Source: Rhodanobacteraceae bacterium (GTDB taxonomy: Bacteria > Acidobacteriota > Terriglobia > Terriglobales > Acidobacteriaceae). From it: a DNA stretch of 40,502 nt. Shown piece by piece: positions 1 through 12,900 of the stretch. The translations under genes and the position numbers were made by a program. Within the stretch, counting starts at the first letter, position 1. The number at the start of each line of letters is the position of its first letter. The stretch spans positions 1 through 40,502 of the forward strand of contig CAJCHN010000043.1 of the NCBI GenBank assembly GCA_903970285.1. The letters run 5' to 3'. The notes beneath the pieces were generated by a model that was not told where the DNA came from, searched no databases, and worked only from the letters and a program-made list of their open reading frames with translations.

Positions 1-191
1 ACCTGACGATCCTGCGGCGGTTTCGCCGCAGCCGTCGCTGCCGGCCGCCGGTTGCCTCCACGGGCGAACGCCCGATCCGCGTACGAGGAGTTCTCGTGGC
101 CGTCTTTATCGATCGTGCCCAGCAGCGCAAAGGCGCAGGGCAGGAAGAGCATCAATGCGAAGCCAGCCAGGATGAGAACAGTCGAGAACAA
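1..191 (-). CDS. Small membrane-anchored protein, N-terminal part (cut by window edge)
   Basis: An open frame runs from a TTG codon at 191-189 off the left edge without a stop, giving 63 visible codons. The TTG is preceded by a strong Shine-Dalgarno GGAAGG at 203-198, six bases away, and an in-frame stop (TAA) lies just upstream, so the TTG is the best start; an internal ATG about 14 codons on is a poorer alternative. The first 30 residues are a single hydrophobic segment (FSTVLILAGFALMLFLPCAF...), followed by a polar and then an Ala/Pro/Arg-rich tail. This looks like a one-pass membrane protein or an uncleaved signal anchor with a low-complexity domain. I do not recognise the family. The upstream neighbour on the same strand is the GDSL hydrolase, 145 bp away. 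Confidence 0.5.
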   Translation of the reverse strand, partial: MFSTVLILAGFALMLFLPCAFALLGTIDKDGHENSSYADRAFARGGNRRPAATAAAKPPQDRQ

Positions 192-336
192 GATTTACCT
201 TCCACTCGGAGTCGGTATCGGGAGGCCCGCCGATACATCACTTCGTTAGCGTAGTCGTCGAAGACGTTACCAAGACATGTTACCCCAGGTGCCGTGTCTG
301 GATGGTTAACAACCCGGACGGAGTTCAGCCTGCCCG

Positions 337-903
337 CTAAAAGGGATCGTCCGTCCGGAGCAATGCCCACTCCATGCGAAGGTACCCACGCCGCTTCAAG
401 TGGGTTCCATCGCTGTACGCGTCCTCATGATCTTTGAGAGCAGCGTAAAAGTCGACGTGATCGACCCGCTTCGCCGCCGCCAAGCGCACAATTCCCTGGT
501 TGAGCCGCTGTACGGCGGCTTCGTACTCGGTTCCCGGATGAGAACCGCTGCGATAGATCGGCGGGATCTCCGCCAGCACCGGCTTCACCCCGGCAGCTCG
601 CGCCATTTCAACCATGCGCGCAAGATTATCCAGCGTCTGCTGTGGAGGAATCTGGAGCAGTGTGTCGTTTGTGCCGCCCAGGATGATCACTTCGCGGTAG
701 CCGTGGCCGCACACCTCGGACTGGAACCGGTCCGCCATCTGCTGCGTGGTCTGGCCGTAGATGCCTAGGTTGGTTCGGGGAAAACTCCAACCCTGCGTCA
801 AGGAGTCGCCCAGAAACGCCACGCTCCGGCTGGCGTGATTGCAGCGCCAGCCCACCGCGGCCAGCGCAACCGCCAGGACCGGCAACCAGAGCACCCTACG
901 CAC
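337..903 (-). CDS. Secreted SGNH/GDSL-family hydrolase (esterase/lipase-like)
   Basis: The 188-residue protein begins with a hydrophobic signal sequence (residues 4-19), with a Cys at 21 that could be a lipidation site. The SGNH blocks are visible: GDSLT with the nucleophile Ser34, a conserved Gly in the GIYGQTT stretch around 47-53, GGTNDT at 76-81 (oxyanion-hole Asn79), and DGTHL with Asp165 and His168 completing the triad. Families with these blocks hydrolyse ester or acyl bonds on lipids, glycans or peptidoglycan in the periplasm; the substrate cannot be told from sequence. The start is GTG at 903, with GAGGG six bases upstream. It diverges from the KdsC-like gene, with roughly 40 bp between them, so the two promoters must overlap the genes. 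Confidence 0.85.
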   Translation of the reverse strand: MRRVLWLPVLAVALAAVGWRCNHASRSVAFLGDSLTQGWSFPRTNLGIYGQTTQQMADRFQSEVCGHGYREVIILGGTNDTLLQIPPQQTLDNLARMVEMARAAGVKPVLAEIPPIYRSGSHPGTEYEAAVQRLNQGIVRLAAAKRVDHVDFYAALKDHEDAYSDGTHLKRRGYLRMEWALLRTDDPF

Positions 904-931
904 GCGCGACCCTCATCAGGTCAGTATCGTC

Positions 932-937
932 TATGAT
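932..937 (+). promoter_or_regulatory. Candidate -10 hexamer (TATGAT) for the KdsC-like gene
   Basis: TATGAT sits seven bases before the ATG at 945. It overlaps the upstream in-frame ATG at 933, which argues that 945 is the working start and that the message is leaderless or nearly so. No convincing -35 hexamer is seen 16-18 bases upstream. Confidence 0.3.
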
Positions 938-944
938 CCAACCC

Positions 945-1535
945 ATGACTCTTGAAGACGCGGAAGCGCGTGCACGCAACATCAAAGTCCTCCTGTTCGA
1001 CGTAGACGGTGTGCTGACAAACGGCGACATCACCGTCATTCCCAAGCTGGATGGATCCGGAGTCGAGGTTAAGGGTTTCCATGCACACGATGGGCTGGGC
1101 ATCTCGCTCGCCCGTCTGGGAGGCATCCGCACCGGCATCGTCACCAAGCGGCAGTCGCAGACGGTCGCCATCCGCGCCCGCGACCTGAAGCTGGAGTTCG
1201 TCTACCAGGGCCAGCACCACAAGTTGAAGGCCGCGCACGAGATCATGGAGCGCGCGCGCATCACCGCGGAAGAACTGGCTTATGTTGGCGACGACATCGT
1301 CGACCTGCCGGTGATGCGGATGTGCGGGCTGGCGATCGCGAGCGCGAACGCACGGCCGCAGGTGAAGGCCGAGGCGCACTGGATTACACCGCTGCCCGGC
1401 GGACAGGGTGCCGGACGCGATGCGATCGACTTCATCCTGAAGGCGCAGGGCTCGCTGGAGAGGGTAATCGAAGAGTATCTGGACCCAGGCAACCAGGCCG
1501 CCGCCTCTGCCGACATTGGTACCGGCAAGATGTAG
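945..1535 (+). CDS. kdsC: HAD-family phosphatase, KdsC-like (KDO 8-phosphate phosphatase type)
   Basis: This is a short C0-type HAD hydrolase of about 196 residues, or 200 if the ATG at 933 is used. The nucleophile motif FDVDGVLT lies near the N-terminus with both catalytic Asps present; the Thr of the ...IVTKRQS segment and the acidic motif GDDIVDLPVM (Mg-binding) follow in order. The DGxxI-x-LARLGG context and the size match KdsC, which dephosphorylates KDO-8-phosphate in the cytoplasm for lipopolysaccharide core synthesis. Other C0 phosphatases (sialic-acid or glycero-manno-heptose type) share this architecture, so the substrate is family inference. The gene ends 95 bp before the helicase. 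Start 945 is preferred because the ATG at 933 overlaps a -10-like TATGAT. Confidence 0.75.
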   Translation: MTLEDAEARARNIKVLLFDVDGVLTNGDITVIPKLDGSGVEVKGFHAHDGLGISLARLGGIRTGIVTKRQSQTVAIRARDLKLEFVYQGQHHKLKAAHEIMERARITAEELAYVGDDIVDLPVMRMCGLAIASANARPQVKAEAHWITPLPGGQGAGRDAIDFILKAQGSLERVIEEYLDPGNQAAASADIGTGKM

Positions 1536-1619
1536 GCACTTCTTGCCTTCTCCGGCCTCTGGTCCCCCTCACGGGGTCGCCAATTGCGCGGCGATGGGGC
1601 GAACATCCAGCGAACGGGC

Positions 1620-1625
1620 TACAAT
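1620..1625 (+). promoter_or_regulatory. Candidate -10 hexamer (TACAAT) for lhr
   Basis: TACAAT lies five bases before the ATG at 1631, where transcription would begin at or next to the start codon. There is no Shine-Dalgarno sequence upstream of this ATG, which fits a leaderless message. No clear -35 element is present. Confidence 0.3.
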
Positions 1626-1630
1626 CGCAT

Positions 1631-6163
<4,533 letters not shown>

Positions 6164-6168
6164 AGACC

Positions 6169-6330
6169 ATGGGAGACGAACACCCGATCCCCGACACAAG
6201 CACGGACGCGGGTGAACTCGCCCCGGAGGACTTCTACTTTGATGGACCGTATCTCGTCTTCACCGCCGCTTACCATCTGAAACGCGGCTTCTGCTGCAAC
6301 TCCGATTGCCGGCATTGCCCGTATCGCTGA
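6169..6330 (+). CDS. Small Cys-rich DUF5522-like protein
   Basis: A 53-residue acidic protein starts at ATG 6169, six bases after the helicase stop. Its C-terminus reads YHLKRGFCCNSDCRHCPYR: a cluster of four Cys and one His typical of the small DUF5522 family, likely to bind a metal. The N-terminal half is acidic (PEDFYFDGPYLVF). A GTG at 6109 would add 20 residues, but these lie inside the helicase reading frame and do not resemble the family, so the shorter form is preferred. No Shine-Dalgarno sequence is evident, so translation may be coupled to the helicase. The function is unknown. Confidence 0.7.
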   Translation: MGDEHPIPDTSTDAGELAPEDFYFDGPYLVFTAAYHLKRGFCCNSDCRHCPYR

Positions 6331-6405
6331 AGGAGGCATGCGATCCCGGCTCAGGCACATTCCCGTGAGGGTGCGGGGCGGGAGACTAACATGAGGCCTA
6401 TCGAA

Positions 6406-6424
6406 CCGGCTTGGGCAAAGCCGG
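6406..6424 (+). terminator. Short GC-rich hairpin between small Cys-rich gene and cupin gene
   Basis: CCGGCTT and AAGCCGG form a perfect 7-bp stem with a five-base loop, 75 bp after the DUF5522-like gene. There is no U-tract, so it may be a transcription pause or a chance palindrome. Confidence 0.3.
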
Positions 6425-6457
6425 ATGCTCTCTGGGCAGCGATGCGATGATGACGGT

Positions 6458-6937
6458 ATGAACGCAGACAACCTGATCTCGATGCTCTCGTTGCAGCCTC
6501 ACCCCGAAGGCGGTTGGTATCGGCAGACGTATCGCTCCGCGCAGGAGGTTGAGACGAGACGCGGGATCAGGGCCGCCTCCACGGCTATCTACTTCTTGCT
6601 GCGGGAAGGTGAGTTCTCTGCGCTACACCGCATCGCCTCGGATGAGGTTTGGCACTTCTACCTGGGGTCGCCGCTGAGGATCGAGGCGATCACGCCAGAA
6701 GGTTTGATCCAGTCGTTCACGCTGGGGAACAGTCTCACAGAGAACGAGGTACTCCAGGCATGGGTTCCGGCTGGACACTGGTTTGGAGCTTCCCTGGCGC
6801 AAGGGGGATGGGCGCTGGTGGGCTGTACTGTAGCTCCGGGGTTCGAATTTGTGGATTTTGAGATGCGGGGCCGGGATGAGCTGCTGGCTATATTCCCTGA
6901 ATGTGAGGATGTTGTGCGGAGACTCACGCGAAGCTGA
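6458..6937 (+). CDS. Cupin-fold protein, DUF985 family
   Basis: A 159-residue protein with the DUF985 hallmarks: LQPHPEGGWYRQTYRS near the N-terminus, STAIYFLL, then HRIASDEVWHFYLGSPL (cupin metal or ligand-face residues), and QAWVPAGHWFGA...GWALVGCTVAPGFEFVDFEM in the second half of the barrel. The DEVWHFY and PGFEF blocks are characteristic. DUF985 proteins are compact RmlC-like cupins whose substrate is unknown; sugar or nucleotide binding has been suggested from structure. The ATG at 6458 is used because conserved sequence starts just after it; an ATG at 6425 would add 11 residues with no family resemblance. Confidence 0.85.
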   Translation: MNADNLISMLSLQPHPEGGWYRQTYRSAQEVETRRGIRAASTAIYFLLREGEFSALHRIASDEVWHFYLGSPLRIEAITPEGLIQSFTLGNSLTENEVLQAWVPAGHWFGASLAQGGWALVGCTVAPGFEFVDFEMRGRDELLAIFPECEDVVRRLTRS

Positions 6938-6992
6938 ATGGGTGGAATGCGGCTGAGAATCGACTTAGTCGTGCAAGCATCTCACTCCTTGT

Positions 6993-8013
6993 ATGAAGAA
7001 GATCGGCTTTTTATCGTTTGGCCACTGGACCTGCTCTCCCCAGTCCTTGACGCGGTCTGCATCCGACGTTCTCCTCCAGTCGATTGACCTGGCGGTCGAG
7101 GCCGAGCGACTCGGGATGGATGGAGCCTACTTCCGGGTGCACCATTTCGCTCGGCAGCTAGCCTCGCCCTTTCCGCTCCTTGCAGCCGTGGGAGCCCGGA
7201 CGCGCAAGATCGAGATTGGTACCGGGGTGATCGACATGCGGTACGAGAACCCGCATGCCATGGCGGAGAACGCCGCTGCCGCAGACCTGATCGCGGGCTC
7301 ACGGCTGCAGTTGGGAATCAGCCGCGGTTCGCCGGAGCAGGTGATCGATGGATGGCGTTACTTCGGCCATCATCCCGTGCCCGGCGAAGATGAGGCGGGA
7401 ATGGGGCGGCGGCATGCAGTGGAGTTCCTGGGACTGTTGCAGGGTAAGGGGTTCGCCCAGCCGAACCCGCGTCCAATGTTCGCGAACCCTCCCGGACTCT
7501 GCGGCTTGAGCCTCACAGCGAAAGCCTCAAGGATCGCATCTGGTGGGGTTCGGGCTCGAATGCGACGACAGTCTGGGCTGCGAAGCAGGGCATGAACCTG
7601 CAGAGTTCGACCCTGAAGTTTGACGAGTCTGGCGAGCCGTTACACATTCAGCAGGCTGCTCAGATTCGTGCGTTCAGGGCGGCGTGGGCCGAAGCCGGTC
7701 ACACCCGTGTTCCCGGGTGTCCGTCAGCCGGAGTATCTTCGCGCTGGTTAATGATAGGGATCGTGCCTACTTCGGGCGCAGCGGGCAAGAGAGGGATGAG
7801 ATCGGCTTTCTCGATACCACGACCCGGGCGGTCTTCGGGCGTGGCTATGCCGCTGAACCACCGGTGCTCATTGAACAACTGCGGGGTGATGAGGCGATCG
7901 CCGAGGCGGACACGCTGCTGCTCACCGTTCCAAACCAGTTAGGCGTCGCGTACAACGTGCATGTGATGGAAGCCATTTTGACGACAGTCGCTCCGGCACT
8001 CGGCTGGCGCTGA
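6993..8013 (+). pseudogene. Luciferase-like (LLM class) flavin monooxygenase, broken by two frameshifts
   Basis: The first frame gives a normal LLM N-terminus (KKIGFLSFGHW, then SIDLAVEAERLGMDGAYFRVHHFARQLASPFPLL and GTGVIDMRYENP) and runs well to about 7495. Homology then continues in another frame (LRLEPHSESLKDRIWWGSGSNATTVWAAKQGMNL) until about 7710, and again in a third frame (RVSVSRSIFALVNDRDRAYFG ... LLLTVPNQLGV) to a stop at 8011-8013. All parts are collinear with a normal LLM protein of about 340 residues, so nothing large is missing. Intact relatives are flavin-dependent oxidoreductases of unknown substrate. Two independent frameshifts suggest a decaying gene, although sequencing error at GC-rich positions is possible. 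Confidence 0.8.
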
Positions 8014-8170
8014 GAGACGATTTCGCTGAGGAAGGCGGCGACGGCGGTTGCGGCAGCTTTGACCGCACAGGCAATTCCGCTGATCGAGCGCTTTGAAGCG
8101 CAACATCGCCCGCTTCACGCTCAAGGAACGGATGACCGATCGAGATGCCGCAAAGCCCCGACCGGACGCT
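8014..8170. other. Spacer with no recognised gene
   Basis: This 157-bp gap between the broken monooxygenase and the end of the TPR regulator is coding-like in composition (plus-strand frame reading ...AALTAQAIPLIERFEAQHRP...), so it may be further gene debris. I cannot assign a family. Confidence 0.3.
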
Positions 8171-9895
8171 TCATGGCCCGGTAAGCTTTGCCGGAACCAC
8201 GAGGGTGGCCGCCTGGACGGGGTTGCCAGCAGGAGGCGTAAAGACCGCCGATGCCCGGTTTGCCAGGGCCTCAAATTGAGGATTTCCATGAAGTGGAGCG
8301 AGCAGTGGGTCTTCCGGCACGGTGAACATCTCGGGGCTGCGGCTGTTTACAACCTGGCTGAGATACCGCAACGCATCTTGCGGCCTTCCAATTTGAGCGT
8401 AGATCCTTGCCAGCGCGTAGGAGTTCGTCAGCGATGGCGACGCAAGGATGGCCTCGACGCCTGCCTGGGCTCTCTTTTCCTCTCCGACCTTGAACTCGGT
8501 GATCAGTCGAAGCGGCGACTGGCGGAAGTCTCCGGCGCGAGGGCCACCGAGCCGGTTGGTCGCGGCGTACTCGGCTCTGGCCTCTGCCCACCGCGCTTCG
8601 AAGACATACATCGATGCCAGATACTCGTGGGCTTCCACATAACCAGGATCAAGTTTCAGGACTGACCTGTATTGAGCGATCGCGTCCGCAAATCGACTTG
8701 CGAAGAAGTAGCTCATCCCGAGGTCGGTCTTATACGCGAGGCTTAAAGGTTCGAGCTCGATGGCCCGCTTCATCTCCTGAATTCCGCTGTCAGCACGATG
8801 CGTGTCGTCGAGGAAGACGCCGTAGGCATGATGGACCTCGGCGTCATTCGGGCGAATTGCCAGCGCCTGCTCGAACTCCGCCTGCGCTTCCCCGATCTTC
8901 AGTTGGCGGAAAAGCGCGGCGGCGAGTTGAGCGTGCGCATAGGCAGAGTTGCGATCGACTCGGACAGCCTCTTCCGCATAACGCGCCGAGGTCTGGGCAG
9001 CGAGTTCCGGATCAATCTTCCAGAAGCCCCAGTAGCCCAACGCATAGCATTCTGCGAGAGCGGCGTATGCATCTCCTGCATGGGGATCGGACCGAACGAT
9101 TTGCTCGAACCGCTGAATGGCCTGGCCGATGCTCTCCGGCCGTCTCTGGCTGAGAAGATATTGCGCCTCGTGATAGTTGGCCCGCCGCGCATCCTCTTGC
9201 GGAGCAACGTCTGGCGCACTTGAGGCTGATTGCTGACGCTCCGATGGCTGCTTCGGGCGGATTTGGGCCGGGTGATCGCGAGCCACGAATGTACTTCCAG
9301 CGAAAAGAACAGCGATCGCAAAACCTGCGGCGATTCGCGCGTAGCCGGGAGACATGATGTTCGGATTGGGAGCATGCGTGGGAACGGTCGGGGGTGTGTC
9401 CGTGGGTTCCGCTTGTTTCATGACGGACCTGAAAGCCGACCCATTGGAATCGTTCAGCCCAATTGCCGCGGATGGAATCGGTTCGGGTTCATCCACCACA
9501 CCGATGAACCGGTATCCCTTACCCCAATGGGTTTCAATGAACCGCGGCTGCTGGCTGTCGTCGCCGAGCGCCGAACGTATGCTGCCCACAGCCTTACGCA
9601 GAGCGTTATGGTAGACGTCCGAGGTACCCCAGATAACGGATAGAAGCTCCGACTGCTCCACCAGGCGGCCTCGGTGCTTCAGCAGATACAGCAGGACCTC
9701 GAATGGGCGGTTCCGCAGCGCGACGGGTTTACCGCGAAGCAGAAGGCGCTGGGTCGCTGGATCGATCTCGAACTCCGCGAACCGGTAGCGCCGTCGGTCA
9801 TCGCCCGCAGCGGCGGAGTTTTCCCAAAGTTTTCCCGAATCGTTCCCGCTCCTGGCCGGATTGTCCGACGCGACGCTGTTATCAAAGGACTGCAT
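8171..9895 (-). CDS. Membrane-anchored winged-helix regulator with C-terminal TPR repeats
   Basis: The 574-residue product has an OmpR/CadC-type winged-helix DNA-binding domain at residues 37-133 (RYRFAEFEIDP start, PFEVLLYLLKHRG recognition region, ending in the typical GKGYRFIG). A Pro-rich linker leads to one transmembrane helix at about 183-204. From about 240 to 555 there are repeated helical pairs of TPR type (DAYAALAECYALG, AYAHAQLAAALFR, AEVHHAYGVFLDD, LDPGYVEAHEYLA). The layout is ToxR/CadC-like: cytoplasmic DNA binding joined through the membrane to a periplasmic protein-binding domain. The ATG at 9895 has GGAGG 12 bases upstream; a TTG at 9925 is a weaker alternative. It diverges, with 74 bp between, from the FG-GAP gene, which it may control; that is inference from position. 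Confidence 0.85.
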   Translation of the reverse strand: MQSFDNSVASDNPARSGNDSGKLWENSAAAGDDRRRYRFAEFEIDPATQRLLLRGKPVALRNRPFEVLLYLLKHRGRLVEQSELLSVIWGTSDVYHNALRKAVGSIRSALGDDSQQPRFIETHWGKGYRFIGVVDEPEPIPSAAIGLNDSNGSAFRSVMKQAEPTDTPPTVPTHAPNPNIMSPGYARIAAGFAIAVLFAGSTFVARDHPAQIRPKQPSERQQSASSAPDVAPQEDARRANYHEAQYLLSQRRPESIGQAIQRFEQIVRSDPHAGDAYAALAECYALGYWGFWKIDPELAAQTSARYAEEAVRVDRNSAYAHAQLAAALFRQLKIGEAQAEFEQALAIRPNDAEVHHAYGVFLDDTHRADSGIQEMKRAIELEPLSLAYKTDLGMSYFFASRFADAIAQYRSVLKLDPGYVEAHEYLASMYVFEARWAEARAEYAATNRLGGPRAGDFRQSPLRLITEFKVGEEKRAQAGVEAILASPSLTNSYALARIYAQIGRPQDALRYLSQVVNSRSPEMFTVPEDPLLAPLHGNPQFEALANRASAVFTPPAGNPVQAATLVVPAKLTGP

Positions 9896-9969
9896 ATGAG
9901 CCAGAATCCTCCGGGCGTGGATCAAAAGTTCTTGCCCCCACCGGACACCGATGACCCAAAGGGTACCCC

Positions 9970-12900
9970 ATGATCGCAGTTTACAAAAAAAGAGCTTTAG
10001 CTCGAAGAATTCTGTCGCGCAACCCGCAGGATTGGTCGACCCGAGGGATAGTCAGAGGTCTGATCGGCCTTGCCGTCATAGGGATTTGTCTGGCCATTCT
10101 CCCCCTTCGGACACACATACAGGCCGGCGGCAGGCTCAAGGTGCCACCAACTCCGGTAGGGTCCGAGACGCCGTCGCTGTTTGATATCTTGTACCCTAAG
10201 TGGGGCCCGCTTGCCGATTCCAGAGGCCCAGTCGAGGCTACCTCCGGATCGGGCGGCTCCCAGGCGCGACCGAATGCAAGGCCTGATGCTGCGACTGCGC
10301 TTACACCAGGTGTCGAGTACGATCAGCTCGTCTTACGCCAGAGCGACTGCTCCCTTACCGAGGCCATTGGCGACTTCAGCGCGGCTGCCGATGGGACCGG
10401 GAATTTGCAGGCGCTCGATACCTCCCCGAATCTTCAGACAACCCTGCGAAACGCGTCAGGCTTAACGCCTTCCACTCCGGCGAACGCTTATGCCAAGGGC
10501 TGCAACAACTCCACCGTTGGAGCGATGTCCACGCGGAGCACCATCTTCACAACAGAGCTCGCCAACGGCAACTATGTTGGCGCAACTCTCGAGAACTCCG
10601 GGATCAACACCTTTGTCTCGCAGCAGCTTAATGGTTCTGTAACAACCTCATACGTTGACACCAGTAACGGCGACGCGAATGCGGAATCCTTTGGATTAGG
10701 AAGCGCCGATTTGAATGGAGACGGGATTCCGGACCTGGTCGTCTCTAATAGCGACGGATCTTCTGCGACCGGGAACACGCTTGCGATTTTGCTCGGCAAG
10801 AGTGACGGAACGTTCCAGGCACCAATCTACAAACCACTGTCGACTCCCGTGCTCGGCGGTTTTACGCTCGTAGACCTGAATGGAGACGGCAAGCTCGATA
10901 TCGTGCTGGAAGCGGCAGATGCGGCAGTCGCGGGCGTCTACACCTCTCATCTTCTATTCCTGGCGGGTAATGGAGACGGCACGTTCGCGGCCCCAATAAC
11001 GGCTGCCACATTCTCGGCCTTCCCCGCCGCCATCGCGGCGGCTGACATAAATAACGACGGCCACATTGATATCGTGGACAGCACTGGCCTGGTCTTCCTC
11101 GGTGACGGAAAGGGAGGTCTGCAACCGGTCGCCGCGAGCGGGGTGGGATCGAGCGCCTTCGGTCAGTACGCCGGCCTTGCGCTTGGTGATTTCAATGGCG
11201 ACGGCAAGTTGGACGTTGCCCTCACCAATACCCGGATAGGCATGGTGGTGATCTTCCTGGGCAATGGAGATGGGACCTTCACGCAAGGCTACTCCTATGC
11301 AACGGGAGAGAACCCGATCGAGATTTCGGCGACCGATGTGGATGGCGACGGCAACGTCGATCTGGTTATCGGGATCAACAGCGGTGGAGTCTTTGCGCCT
11401 GGCACCGAAACTCCCGGGCTGACGCAGTTTCTCCTGGGCAAGGGCGATGGCACGTTTGCCTCATTTCGCTACTATCCAAGTGGCGGAGGTTCTGGCACTG
11501 TTTCCGCCGACTTCAATGGGGACGGCCACACCGATCTGCTCGCGATTGGAACGGCGGGGAATCTCCAGCTTTCCATCGGGAACAGCGACGGCACCTTCCA
11601 ACCTCCAGTGACAGCGGCAACCGTGTCCAATCTTGGCGTCCAGGTCCAATTGCTGAGTGGCGACCTCAACGGAGATGGCAAGCAGGACGTAGTAGCGATA
11701 GCTCAGTCATCAGGTTTGGGCTCCTTGGTTTCCCTCATCGGCAATGGGAATGGCACCTTTCAGACTCCTTCGGCTCTGCAACAAGTTCCAAAGAATAACG
11801 CGGTCATTCAAGCAGTTCTTGGCGACTTCAACGGCGATGGGAAGCCCGATCTTGCAATGATTGCTGTGACCTCCAGTAACAATGGTGTCCTCTATCTTTA
11901 TGCCGGGAATGGGGATGGAACCTTCGCGGCACCCACGACCCTCGACACGTATGCAACCAACATCGTGTCGAACCAGGTTCAGGCGATCGATTTGAATCGG
12001 GACGGAAAGCTGGACCTTGTGGTGATCACCGGGCCGCAGGGCGGAACCTCTGCCCCGACCATGAACATTTATTTGGGTAAGGGCGATGGCACCTTTACCA
12101 GCAGTGCGATTCCGAATGTTGGCGGTCAGAACTTCCTTTGCCCCGAGGCCTATTTTGGAGCGGGCGACCTTAACGGCGACGGGATTCCTGACCTGGTAGT
12201 AGCTGGTGGTTTCGCCGGCCAGCAAGTGTCCGGGATCCTGCTGCTCGGCAACGGCGACGGCACCTTCAAGACCGGAACCACGCTCAACATCGGAAACAAC
12301 TACACCCCGGTTGGACCGATCCAGATTCAGGACCTGAATAACGATGGAAAGGCGGACCTGCTGTATCCGATCGAGAGCGATCACGCCGTCGCTTTTGGAA
12401 ACGGGGATGGCACCTTTCGGAATCAGACTATGCTGCGTGTTGCGAGTGCAGGGTCATTCCTCTCTGCCGAAGACCTGGACGGCGACGGCCTCACCGATCT
12501 CCTCCTGGCCGACAGTGGCGGCTTCGTTCCGATCTTGACGAAGGGCTACGGCAACTCGACCAGCAGCTCGGCCAGCGTGACAACCCTCACCATCTCGCCC
12601 AACCCCGCAGCGCTCGGCCAGACCGTCACATTCACTGCGACAGTAGCCGCCGGCACAGGAGCCACCGGGATCCCGACGGGAACAGTCACCTTCCTGAGCG
12701 GAACCACCACCACCCTCGGTACGGGCACATTGAACTCCGGCAGCGCCACATTCTCTACGTCATCTCTCGCCGTGGGCACCTACTCCATTACCGCCAGTTA
12801 CGGGAGCGACTCCAATTTCGCGGCCAGCACCTCCTCGGCCGTGGCTCTTACGGTTAGTGCCTCTCCGGTAACGATCGCGACTACGACAACGCTTACCGCA

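Noticed and set aside
152..370. 72-codon minus-strand frame
   Set aside because: It overlaps both neighbours, has no Shine-Dalgarno site and no recognisable feature.
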